Source: Adineta steineri
Taxonomy: Eukaryota; Rotifera; Eurotatoria; Adinetida; Adinetidae
Assembly (NCBI GenBank): GCA_905250115.1
Contig: CAJNOI010000161.1
Span: forward strand, 139,036-203,035
Direction of reading: 5' to 3'
Length of the DNA: 64,000 bases
Shown: one piece after another, positions 1-13,769 of the stretch
How the letters are laid out: each line of letters begins with the position of its first letter
Position numbering within the stretch: the stretch's first letter is position 1
Notes under the pieces: model-generated
Told to the model about the DNA's origin: nothing
The model's input: the letters and a program-made list of their open reading frames with translations, nothing else
The model's database searches: none
Made by a program: the position numbers and the translations under genes

Positions 1-210
1 ATTGCCTGATGTATGAAATGATGATGATGATGCTCTACGAGTCAGATGACGTGGTTCATTGATCCATCGAAAATTATTTGGAAAAGATGAGAACGCTGTT
101 GGAAATGTATCAAAATCACGCCATGGATCAAAAAAATCAAGTTGATTACCAAAGAATCGATCGAATGGATCGTTGAATAAACGATAATGTGTGATTGGAA
201 AATAAGACAT
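1..210 (-). CDS. Small heat-shock protein (alpha-crystallin/Hsp20 family), N-terminal part, cut by window edge
   Basis: The first 70 codons read without interruption from the ATG at 210 to the window edge. The start is rich in Phe, Asp and Trp, with DPFDRFF at residues 14-20 and FFDPWRDF at 26-33. This resembles the WDPF-type N-terminal arm of animal small heat-shock proteins, which hold unfolding clients as ATP-independent cytosolic chaperones. The alpha-crystallin domain itself would lie outside the window, so the family call rests on the N-terminal arm and on the promoter. Upstream on the same strand are a TATA box and an array of heat-shock-element half sites, which agrees with a heat-inducible gene. 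Confidence 0.68.
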   Translation of the reverse strand, partial: MSYFPITHYRLFNDPFDRFFGNQLDFFDPWRDFDTFPTAFSSFPNNFRWINEPRHLTRRASSSSFHTSGN

Positions 211-277
211 GATGTATTTAATATGAGCAAATATTCGTTAGTTAAAATATGATGTATTCTGTATGTAAATTTATCCA

Positions 278-288
278 TATTTATATAG
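278..288 (-). promoter_or_regulatory. TATA box of the small heat-shock gene
   Basis: On the minus strand the sequence reads CTATATAAATA, about 70 bp upstream of the ATG at 210. That predicts transcription starting near 250 and a 5' UTR of about 40 nt. Confidence 0.5.
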
Positions 289-326
289 ATGAAATATACA
301 AACAATTTCTAATTGAATTGCGCAGT

Positions 327-344
327 TTCGAGAGTATTCGCGAG
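327..344 (-). promoter_or_regulatory. Heat-shock-element-like array
   Basis: The plus strand reads TTCGAGAGTATTCGCGAG. This is four alternating 5-bp units TTCnn/GAGnn in register, i.e. the nTTCnnGAAnn pattern with GAG in place of GAA in two units. It lies about 40 bp upstream of the TATA box, where HSF sites normally sit. The call rests on spacing and phase. Confidence 0.5.
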
Positions 345-845
345 TATATCCGACGTATTTTTTATGCGTTTCATTTCGTTTTCGATTTATTGACGGCATA
401 TAGATTATTATCACATATGACAGAAACAGTGAAAAGGGTATTGATCATATGTGGTTTGATTTATTAATGTATATAAACAAGGTAATGACTAAATGAGAAA
501 AACAAGTATACGTCATCGATCGAATATATGTGTTTTTTTTCGAATTGCGTATTCTTAAAAATGATAAAGTACTGTACGTGGTTTGTGTTTGACGTCAATG
601 AAATTAATGATTTCACTAAACTATAGCCTTGAAATCATCAGATAAACATTAATTAGAAGGTATTTATGGTTTTATGATAGTGATCGATACGTCATTCGAA
701 AAGGGAATATTCATAATAATAAACTGCATAGTATAGACTATTTTTTTAACCTCTCATACGTAGTTTATTTTAAAATACAAAATCTTGTTTTCGTAACATA
801 CTAATATATTAATTTAAATTTAATAAATTATAAACAATAAATATT
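345..845. other. Intergenic, AT-rich
   Basis: Upstream of the heat-shock promoter and downstream of the small unknown gene at 846-1342. I see no coding exon or RNA gene. The short open frames here have no codon-like composition. Confidence 0.5.
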
Positions 846-1342
846 TTATTGATCATCCGATTTTGTCTTTGTTCCACTTTGGTCATCTGGATTGAGTGGT
901 CCAGCAGCAAATTCTTCAAATGGCCGTGCACGTACTACTGGTGCTTTTGATCGACTAAATGCTTCTTTAGGTGGATGTGCTATGAAATTTGAGTGAATTG
1001 CTAGAAAAGAAAAACAAATTAAAATTGAAAGAACTTTGAAGATGAGAAATTTTACATGGCGTTGAAAAATGTGGCGAAATTTTTTTGTAAACAGCATGTG
1101 AAAAAGATTTATGAGATTGATCTAATCATCAAGACAAAAAAAGCAAATAATCAAGCTGATTATAATTAATACTAAATACCATGAGTAGTTGATGGGTGAA
1201 CATGATGATCTCGTTTGGCTGATTTGTCTTGCACGGGTATTGAACTAGCTATGTTACTTTCATAAACAACTTGTGATATTTCATGCGATTCATTAGATTG
1301 TTTATCAGATGTTTTTGTTCGACTTGATGAAGATGATGTCAT
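846..1342 (-). CDS. Unknown small hydrophilic protein, two exons
   Basis: Exon 1 runs 1342-1180 and exon 2 1000-846, joined by a GTATTT...TTTCTAG intron in phase 1. The product is 105 residues: a Ser-rich N-terminus (MTSSSSSRTKTSDKQS), a polar middle and a C-terminal segment with FSRSKAPVVRARPFEEFA. It has no signal peptide, membrane segment or recognisable domain and looks largely disordered. The ATG follows directly on TTTTAGAT, so an intron just upstream and a longer N-terminus cannot be excluded. Function unknown. A poly(A)-like AATAAA lies just past the stop on the minus strand. Confidence 0.45.
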
Positions 1343-2023
1343 ATCTAAAATAATTGCGTTAAACGACACATTTGCTCTACTAAGATAAGTAATATTAAGA
1401 ATATATTTGTCTGCTTTAGATATAGTTTCGTTTACGTTTACTAAAGTAAATATAAGAAAAAAAAAATATATACACATTCAAACATTTATCGTAGCCTTGT
1501 ACTTTCCTTTTCTTCTCGTTTTATTATTTTTGAAAATCTTTCAAAGCTTTTATTTAATAATTATTGGACAAAATCTAATTTATACATTAGCAAGTCTATA
1601 TTTATAAACATAATTCGATTCTATAATGCACTGAAAGAAAATCAAGGTTTCATAATTATAGATTAAAATCCGTTGATATAGTACTTCTATGCTGTTATCT
1701 GCATAAACGCACAGAGAGCGCTACAATCAATAAAATATATTTCAAAATAAATTTTCATGTTTTTTTATTTTATTTTAAATTAATCTTGTTATGATATTAT
1801 TTCTCACTGATTATATGATGTTTTTTCGTTAAAAAATCGAATTTATTATAATTCGTCAGATGATTTAACCAATCAGAGATGAGCAGCTGATTCCCCATAT
1901 TTTTTGTTTGCTTTCCATCTCGTTGGTAGTCGCTAGTCTTTTTCGCCTACTCAATTAAGATTTTTATATTTTGTATCAATAGGCATTTATATTGCCGTTG
2001 TTGGCAATTGTTAATAATTAAAA
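1343..2023. other. Divergent intergenic region
   Basis: Lies between the unknown minus-strand gene and the plus-strand amidotransferase and should hold both promoters. I see no clear TATA box, coding exon or repeat. Confidence 0.4.
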
Positions 2024-3458
2024 ATGAAAACTCCAGTAACAATGAACAGTATTCGTATTGGCATTACAGATTGTGCACGTTATGCTAATTATGAGAGATG
2101 GTTTTTAGATGCACCGGCTAAAGTTGATATTATTCGTCTTTCATATCATTTGAATAATGTTGATGATATAGAACAATGTCAAGGTATTGTTTTATCTGGT
2201 GGAGAAGATGTTGATCCACGTCGATATAAACGACCAGAACTTCTTGGTAGATTAGAATTAACTGATATTGATGAAAAACGTGATGAATTCGAATGGGAAG
2301 TTATTGGACGGGCACTCAAATTAAAATTACCCATTCTTGGCATTTGCCGTGGTTCGTATATTAGTTTAATATAATCTATTCTATTTTTTCTCTGAATAGG
2401 CTTGCAATTATTCAATGTTTATCATGGTGGTACACTTATTTTTGATATTCCATCTGTTACAAATATTAATGGACATGCAAAAATACAAGGTATTTATTGA
2501 CAACAAAATAGAATTAGAACTATTCAATCAGATTTTTTTGAATTAGATTCAATAAGAAATATATAACACGTAATGGCAAAAAGTTCTATTACTGTATATA
2601 TATATAAATAATGTACTGAAATTGAAAGTAGTCATCTGTAAACTATTTATTACTGTTAGATTGTACGTTAACTAATACATTAGCGAAGGATATATTAACC
2701 TTAGAATAAGATCAATATCATTATAACTAACTCTATAGAATTTTTATTAAATCAATCATAACGATCAGTTCACCTATAACATTATTTCAAGTTTTAAATA
2801 GATATCTCAATGCCATCTAATAAATGATATAATGATTAACCTAGTATTTATATATAAATCAAGGACAGAAGTATATGACCATCAAAAAAAGGTCAATTAT
2901 GTGGAACAAGAATATTGAACATTATCAAAAGAGTGTTTCATAATATTCATCTCGTTTTAGTTAAATTCTACATTAGTAAAAATAACATATTTCAACTTCA
3001 CCTTAGTTCATCGTAAAAAAAAGCCTATGTTTTAAGGTATGGATCAACGTCATGAAATATCTGTTGGAGAAAAAACTCTTCTCAATGAAATCACAGGATG
3101 TGTTAAAGGTGCTGTGAATTCTTCACATCATCAATGTGTAGAAAACCTTGGTACAAACTTATTGGTTGCTGCTAGAGCAGAAGAACCCATTGTCGAAGCA
3201 TTACAATGGCAAAATGCACATGAAAATCCATTCTTTTTAGGCGTACAAGTAATTTATATAACACAAAATTTCTTTTCTTGTCAATATATATTGATTTTTA
3301 TCTCAATTTAGTGGCATCCTGAACGAATGGTTGATCAAAATAGTCCATTTTCATACAATATTCGCCAAGCATTTCTTGATTATATCATCGAACATCAAGA
3401 ACAAACATTAACAGAAAATGAAGAAAACATGGTGACAACAGAAATATCAAAAGATTAG
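2024..3458 (+). CDS. Class I glutamine amidotransferase, peptidase C26 / PuuD-like gamma-glutamyl hydrolase
   Basis: Four exons (2024-2351, 2400-2489, 3037-3248, 3312-3458) give 258 residues. The C26 motifs appear in order: VLSGGEDVDPRRY near residue 57, the nucleophile elbow GICRG with Cys108, NSSHHQ, and GVQWHPE with His212 and Glu214. The family hydrolyses gamma-glutamyl amide bonds, as in gamma-glutamyl-GABA hydrolase of putrescine breakdown; the substrate here is not known. The sequence is closer in motif style to bacterial PuuD/YvdE-like proteins than to animal folate gamma-glutamyl hydrolase, and it has no signal peptide, so a cytosolic role is likely. The spliceosomal introns show it is a resident eukaryotic gene. 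Horizontal origin is inference. Intron 2 (547 bp) is unusually long and holds nothing I recognise. Confidence 0.85.
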
Positions 3459-3983
3459 TTTTTGAATATAAAACCGAATTCTGTGACTTTATATTATCAA
3501 TAACATTCCTATTAGAAAAAAATTCTATTTTTCTTTCAACGCTTTAATTTATTTTCACGCATGATTTTTCTATCTCTAAAAAAAATACAGTGCATTCCAT
3601 TCCTATCTTTTGCTCTGCTCTAAACTGAACTCTCTTTTTTTTATTTGTATACAACATGAAAAGTAGATTTATGTATAAATACATAATTATCGTACGTTGG
3701 TTTTTATGATTGAATGAAGTGTCAGATTTGTACTGTCAAACCGCTATTAATCTTCTTCTTTTCATCAATTATCCATATTTAATCTCGCATATTGTTTTAG
3801 CGTTTTCCTTTTATTTGTATACTAATTTCACATTGCTAATATTTTTCTTTAAATCGTATTCTTATTTTTTCTTTGTTTTGTTTCAATGTAAAACAAATGC
3901 CACAAATAAATAATCAGTATATATATATCGCATTATACGATTGTACTTTTTAGATATGTAAAAGAACTTCAAAAAAGGAAAAA
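3459..3983. other. Intergenic, AT-rich
   Basis: 3' UTR of the amidotransferase and promoter of NDUFB5. The open frame at 3710-3913 is Phe/Leu/Tyr-rich translation of T-rich DNA and is not supported as a gene. Confidence 0.45.
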
Positions 3984-5082
3984 ATGGTTCTTTTTAGTAA
4001 ATTTCGACCGTTATTACAAACGGTATTGAGACCAAAAGAACAATTGCAATCAAGTAAACTTTATCAATGAATAAAAAATAAATGATATTTTTGTTTTTAG
4101 TTGTAAAACGATGGAGTTCAGGAAGAAATATGCGAGTGATGATATCGGAATTTCATGAACGAAAATTTTTTGATATGTTTGTAAGTTATGCGAAATGAAG
4201 TATTTGCTTTCAAAAATAAAGGATGCATACATGAAGATATGTATGTGTAATTAACTTGATAGAATGTAAACGTTTTTGTTACTTATTAACCTTGCATTTT
4301 TATTTCTGCATACTCAATTTCAGAAATCTAGAATATTTATGCAAATAAATCACACATGAATAGGAAATTTTATTTATTAATCATTGTCACGAACGTGAAA
4401 GAATTGTACTTTATGTTTTGCAGCTCAATAAAATGATCTGACTTTAAACTTTTTTTAATACAAATGATTATTTTATTTTTATTTTATAGCATTATTACTT
4501 TCTAATTGGTTTGGTACCTACATTTTGTGTCGTTTTTTATGCTAATGTCTTTGTTGGTATGTATATTTTTAATCAGAAATAATTTATTCTAATTCATTTG
4601 ATTAAATAGGTCAAGCAACACTCACGGAAATTCCAGATGATTATGAGCCACGACATTGGGAATATTATAAAGTTTGTTTGTTTTTTCAGTAAAAAGAAAA
4701 ACAATTCTATTCATTTATTTAGCATCCACTTCGTCGCTTTATGGCTCGTTATGTTGTTCAACCATTTGATGAACGTTATGAGATTTCCCTTCATTCCATC
4801 TATACGCATGTTATGAGGGATCAACTTAAGTATTATAAAAATTAATCATATATAACATGATATATTGATTTGAATTCATTTTCTAGAGCTCTTGAACGTA
4901 AAGTAAAACGTTTAGAACACGCACGTGGTGATGCTAAAGGATGGTTTTATCGTCCAGTTGTTGATCATTTAACTGAACTTGAACAAAAGAAAGCAGTTGA
5001 ACGATCTGATGGTTATTCAGCTATGGTCGCACCTCGAGAATTACCTCCACCACGTTCATGGCCTGTACCACCTAAAACCTAA
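3984..5082 (+). CDS. NDUFB5: NADH dehydrogenase 1 beta subcomplex subunit 5 (complex I SGDH subunit)
   Basis: Six exons (3984-4053, 4101-4180, 4490-4556, 4610-4671, 4723-4829, 4887-5082) give 193 residues, the usual length for this accessory subunit. An Arg/Lys-rich N-terminus suits a mitochondrial presequence. One membrane segment follows (YYFLIGLVPTFCVVFYANVF, about residues 52-71), then the family signature IPDDYEPRHWEYYKHP. The C-terminal half faces the intermembrane space in known complex I structures. It has no catalytic residues and acts in assembly and stability of the proton-pumping arm. All splice junctions keep frame. The likely poly(A) signal AATAAA is at 5201-5206. Confidence 0.9.
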
Positions 5083-6370
5083 TTGAACATTTGTCTCCGT
5101 GTTTGTTTGCTACTCCTTATAGTCAGTTGGTTCCACAAAAGAAAAACAACAGCGTCCTTTCTATTAACTCCCTTTTTGAATCTTTAGATTGTTTGATATA
5201 AATAAAAGAAAATAAAAAAAATTGTTTTTTGTTTGACATTGAAGTTTAGCGCGACAATAGAAAATATCATTGTAAATATAGTGTGCTTTACTGTGCTAAA
5301 ATCTGTCCTTTTCTTTCTCGTTTCTTATCGTCGTTAGTTATGGAAAAAAATAAGGAGAACTAGAAGAATCCATATATTATCTTGTTTCCAATTTGGTAGT
5401 ATAAATCTATCAAATCAACAACAACAATAACAGTTCTATAGAGTTAGTAGAATGATAACTGTATATATATATATATTCTTTTTTTTTGTGCTGAAAAAGG
5501 AAGAGTATAACATTTCATCTATATGTAGAACAGCTAAGTTTATGTTGTGAATCAATGAATGAGTTGATTCGTCAACATATGTTTTGCTATGAAAAAAAAC
5601 AAGAGAAGATAGATTTAATTATTTTCTTCGTTTTCGATCGATTGTATTAATGAGTGAATATATATATATATATATTTTTCTTTTCTATTAATTTCCATTA
5701 TTCAATACGATGTGCAATATTAATAGCTTTTGTGTTCGTTAAGCCTTTTCATTTGTTTATTGATTTGATTAATATGATGCAACAATATTAGAGAATCATA
5801 TTTCTTTCCTATATTTACTATCTAGTTGTCTATAGAGAGACAAACATTTGTTTTCTATGAGAAAAATCAAGCCGTTCTCAGCTTATATGTACTTAAGAAT
5901 GAACTTGCCAATGTCATTGTCAGTAGCAGTCGATGTTTGCATGTCTGTCCTTGATGAAAGAGAAACAGAATCTGCCTTATGTTTTCTCTCTCCCTCTCCC
6001 TCTTTCTTCCCAAACTGCCTTGTACTTCTTCATCGTCATCATCGCTTATACAATATATCAGACGTTTTTTTCTCTTATTCTTGCGTTCTTACCCTTATAA
6101 TACAAGGTCAATTATCAACAAGAGACGTATACATTTGTATTGTCGATGCGACGAGTGTTTCTCATAGAGGTTTTTGCTTGCCGTTTAAAACGGAGAGATA
6201 TAGAGAAAAAACGAGAGAAAGAGAAATTGTTTTTGTGGAGGCTCGTCTGTCACCATTCGATTCTCGTCGATTTTGGTTAAGAAAAGAGAAAAAGAACGCA
6301 AAAAGGGCCTTAGTGCCCAGGCCACCTTGGCCGTCGATCGATTGACCAACATCTTCATCATCGGCATTAA
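5083..6370. other. Intergenic region and enolase promoter / 5' UTR
   Basis: Holds the NDUFB5 3' UTR with AATAAA at 5201-5206, several (TA)n runs (about 5464 and 5661), and the promoter and leader of enolase. The 165-codon open frame at 5848-6345 lies in the leader and translates pyrimidine-rich and low-complexity DNA. I do not support it as a protein. Confidence 0.45.
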
Positions 6371-6455
6371 GTAAGCCTTTTCTATAGAAAGAACTCGTTT
6401 TTTTCTATCATATATTTCATTCTCATATATATATAATTAATCGTTTTTTTTCTAG
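6371..6455 (+). other. 5' UTR intron of enolase
   Basis: GTAAGCC at 6371 and a T-rich tract ending CTAG at 6455 bracket an 85-bp intron just 18 bp before the enolase ATG. Donor and acceptor match the pattern of the coding introns in this gene. Confidence 0.6.
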
Positions 6456-6473
6456 ATCATCATCCATCAAATA

Positions 6474-10514
<4,041 letters not shown>

Positions 10515-11337
10515 TCGACATTCAAATACATCCATAGTTCAATAGTTCTATCCAACGAATCCCAATTAGTTTGATCCTTGATTATACATTAGAACAGTTC
10601 ATATTCATTTCTTATTTTTACTTCAGTGTGATGTTCGTCTGTTTGTCTCTTTATTTTATTTTTCTTCTCTCTCTCTATTTTATTACGTTTAAAAAGAAAC
10701 GGGCAAGAGTGTACTTCCCGGTGTTTTGGTTGTACAGAGGAACAGTGAGAACACACACATATAAAACTTATTTCTCATTATTTTTGATTTTTTCTTTCGT
10801 CTATTGTCATCACCTTTCATTCTTTTTCACATTGTGTAGTAATGTGCTTATATCTATCTATTTGCGATTATATTTTAGTTTATTTTCCTTATTAAATGTC
10901 TTCATTACTCCTATCTAAGATCTATTGATGATTATTAAATATAAGAAATCTTTAAGAGCTTACTGAAAAATATCTACAGATGATTTCATATTGATTATGA
11001 CTGACGCATCTGTTCGAGGGAAATGATGAGTAAATCAAAGCTAGTAGATTTATCCTAATAGAATTAATTCCAGTCTTTTTACATTAAGTTGTTCCATAAC
11101 AGCTGACAAAAAAGGTCACACAACTATGTCAAGTATCTGAGGGATGTAAAGTGGATTTTTGTTTACTGGAGATAAATAAAGAATATAAAAAATGAACAAA
11201 TATTTGCAGGGTAATACCACTACTATTTTTTCATTCTCTGTATGTTTAAATAAAATGTCCTCTTATCGTTATTACGATTTTCTATCTTTGGAAAACTTAA
11301 TTTAGTAAATTATTATTCACAATCAAATTATTTATCT
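10515..11337. other. 3' UTR / intergenic between convergent genes
   Basis: Downstream of enolase and of the TMEM272-like gene. T-rich, with AATAAA at 11175-11180. The open frame at 10571-10918 translates T-rich 3' UTR and is not supported. Confidence 0.5.
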
Positions 11338-12148
11338 TTAACGTGGTGTTTTAACAATTAAATGTGGAAATCTAGCACAACATGTAAGTGCAATAAGAAA
11401 AAAAATTGCAGCAAGAAATAAAACATAAACAGAACCAATGTGCACAAGTGCAAATACATATACATTTCGATGACAATAATGATGTGGATTTTCTAGACCA
11501 AATTCAAAATTTGGTAAATAAACACCCCATGTCCAGAATTGTCCAACAATAAACCAAGCAAGAAGAAAAAGATTTAGAACAGCGTCAGTAAAACTAGATC
11601 CATCTGAAAATAAAAAGTATTTTTCTATGCAAAACAAACAAGTACACTATAAATACCATTTTCCGTTTCTTCTTCTTGATCAAGTTCAACACCTTCTAAT
11701 TTTCGCATACGCCTTCGACGAAATTGTTTCCATAATAAATTCAGCACACGTACAAGACCCATTGATCCAACAACAAGTAGATAAACTGGTAAATTTGGTT
11801 GAATTGGACAATCATTGAGATATTTAACTCCTACATATATATGTTGATTATAACAATCATAATTTGAAGTTAAATATTCATACCCATAAAGAAAAGTATG
11901 ACTTGGAAGATTGTTAGAAGAATCAGTAAAGCGGTTGCTATAACTAATGAAAGAAATAGAGTAAAATTTTTACATTTCAATAATGGCGGAAGTTCGAAGG
12001 TGTATTGATGAAATATTCGGACAATTGTAGAAGTGGAATCTTTTTTCGCTCTTGAACTAGACCTATTATTAAGCCGAAAGAAAGGATATTTTTGTCTAAA
12101 GATTAAGTACTCAAGTACTGAGACTCTATAGAGTATTTTACTCTTCAT
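11338..12148 (-). CDS. TMEM272-like multi-pass membrane protein
   Basis: Three exons (12148-11884, 11830-11657, 11603-11338) give 234 residues. After a basic N-terminus come four hydrophobic segments: TM1 ending at FFMG, TM2 in PVYLLVVGSMGLVRVLNLLW, TM3 in VLNLFLLAWFIVGQFWTWGV and TM4 in VYVLFLAAIFFLIALTCC. Between TM1 and TM2 sits the family-typical YLNDCPIQPN segment, and between TM3 and TM4 a His/Cys-containing loop (NPHHYCHRNVY). This is the pattern of TMEM272-like proteins, which are common in multiple copies in invertebrates and have no assigned function. The ATG at 12148 is the first in frame; an upstream exon is possible. Confidence 0.72.
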
Positions 12149-12636
12149 GCCGTCAATTCCAACTGTGTTTTCATCTTTGTTGGAAGCGCAGTAGAATTTC
12201 TAATATAAATCTACACAATAGCTTAATAAACGAGAACGTTAAATCAACTTTTATCATTTCTATAGTTAAGAATTAGTGGCACGTTAGACGGAAAAGATGA
12301 ATATCATTGTATGATGAAATTCTACTCATTCATTTAGCATAACTATTTCAATGGTTTCTCTGTAATTTACTTATAAATTGACGAAACATGTCTCAGGTGT
12401 CAGGTTTACCTTGATCTACTCAAGATAATCTTTGTCTAATTGTCATTCTTTATGAATATAAAAAAAGAAAAATGTCTCACGCATAATTCAGAAAATCTAA
12501 TATAACAACGCTAATCAAAAGCTATTCTATCCATTTCTTTTCTCTCTCTCGATATATTACTATGTCGTCATCATCATTATCATCTACTATGAAAATTTTG
12601 TTATATATAACTGACAAGAAAAATATAATTTCTTAT
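12149..12636. other. Intergenic
   Basis: Between the TMEM272-like gene and the next minus-strand gene. I see no exon or repeat; the stretch at 12480-12630 is C/T-rich low-complexity DNA. Confidence 0.4.
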
Positions 12637-13202
12637 TTATACATTACATGTTTGTGTAATAATTGAAAAGGATTTTTTAACAAATTCAAAATATGTTTCA
12701 GAATCTTGAATAGCTTCACCTAAATATTCAAAAGAAAAATCGTATATCAAAAAATATATGATTTGATTTACCTAATCGACTAAGAACAGATACATATGGA
12801 TCACTATCTTTAACATCTTCTACCCATTCACTCGATGATAATAACAAACGATGATCTTCTTGTGATAGCTAAAATAACAAAAAAAGATAATCTATTTATA
12901 TATTCGATATTTATTTAATTAAAATTAATTATTCTTATTTCTTAACTTACGACTTTTTTATTTTTATCCATATCACGTTGTTTTAAAAATTGTGCATAAC
13001 TACTACTAAGACTACTAAGACGTGCAGTTCGTTGTCCATCACTAGTTGATGATGTATTACTTAAATTGATATTTAATTTCTTTTTTGATGGTGATAAAAT
13101 TGATGAAATAGAATTTAACTCAAATGATGAACCTTTTGATTGTTCTTCGGAGGGTAAATCAAGATGTATACGAATAGATGATGATGATCTTACACTACTC
13201 AT
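12637..13202 (-). CDS. Unknown small Ser-rich protein
   Basis: Three exons (13202-12951, 12868-12772, 12719-12637) keep frame and give 143 residues. The N-terminal 80 residues are Ser-rich and probably disordered (MSSVRSSSSIRIHLDLPSEE, then SPSKKK). The C-terminal 60 residues look folded and acidic, with EWVEDVKDSDPYVSVLSRLG and ETYFEFVKKSF, and could form helices. No known domain is apparent. The next gene upstream has a similar style, so the two could be related or be parts of one longer transcript, but no acceptor in the right phase precedes this ATG. Confidence 0.5.
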
Positions 13203-13769
13203 TGATATTTATGTTTATTTTATTGTATTAACTATGAATAGTTGATTATTTTCTCTATGAAAGACTAAAAGTAAGAATAATTTTTTCTTCTTTTTCTCTT
13301 ATTCCTGCGGTGCTATAAAAATAAAAAAGGTATGGAATAGGGATGATCAAATAAATAAGAAAGAAGAAAAAGAAAAGACAGAATTACATAGAAAATAGCG
13401 CATACTCTAACTTGATCTCTACAGTGACGAACATGACATAAAAGAAATCTAATGACAAACTATTAATTGTCATTTTCCGTACATCTTTTTTTGGTAACAA
13501 CTACTAAACAAAACTATTATATCGAATCAATAAATTATTCCGAAAAGTTAGATGCTTTCGCTCTATTAAATTTATGACATTATATTAAAAAAAACACATA
13601 ATGAAACTATTAAACGGAAATTCTTCTTCCTATAATCTGCTCATTAAATCTGACAGTGAGAGGGACAACTATAAAAAGACGCATTGAATATTAGAAAAAA
13701 ATATTATTAAGATAAGTGTCAAGGTAAAATACCCGAAAATAAAAATTCTGATAATTATTTGAAAAATAT
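13203..13769. other. Intergenic
   Basis: Separates two small Ser-rich genes on the minus strand. A purine-rich block lies near 13350-13380. No exon is seen. Confidence 0.35.

Noticed and set aside
5848..6345. 165-codon open frame upstream of enolase
   Set aside because: It lies in the enolase leader, translates C/T-rich and purine-rich low-complexity DNA, and has no domain or codon pattern like the neighbouring genes.
10571..10918. 115-codon open frame after enolase
   Set aside because: Phe/Leu/Tyr-rich translation of a T-rich 3' UTR; no splice sites or motif.
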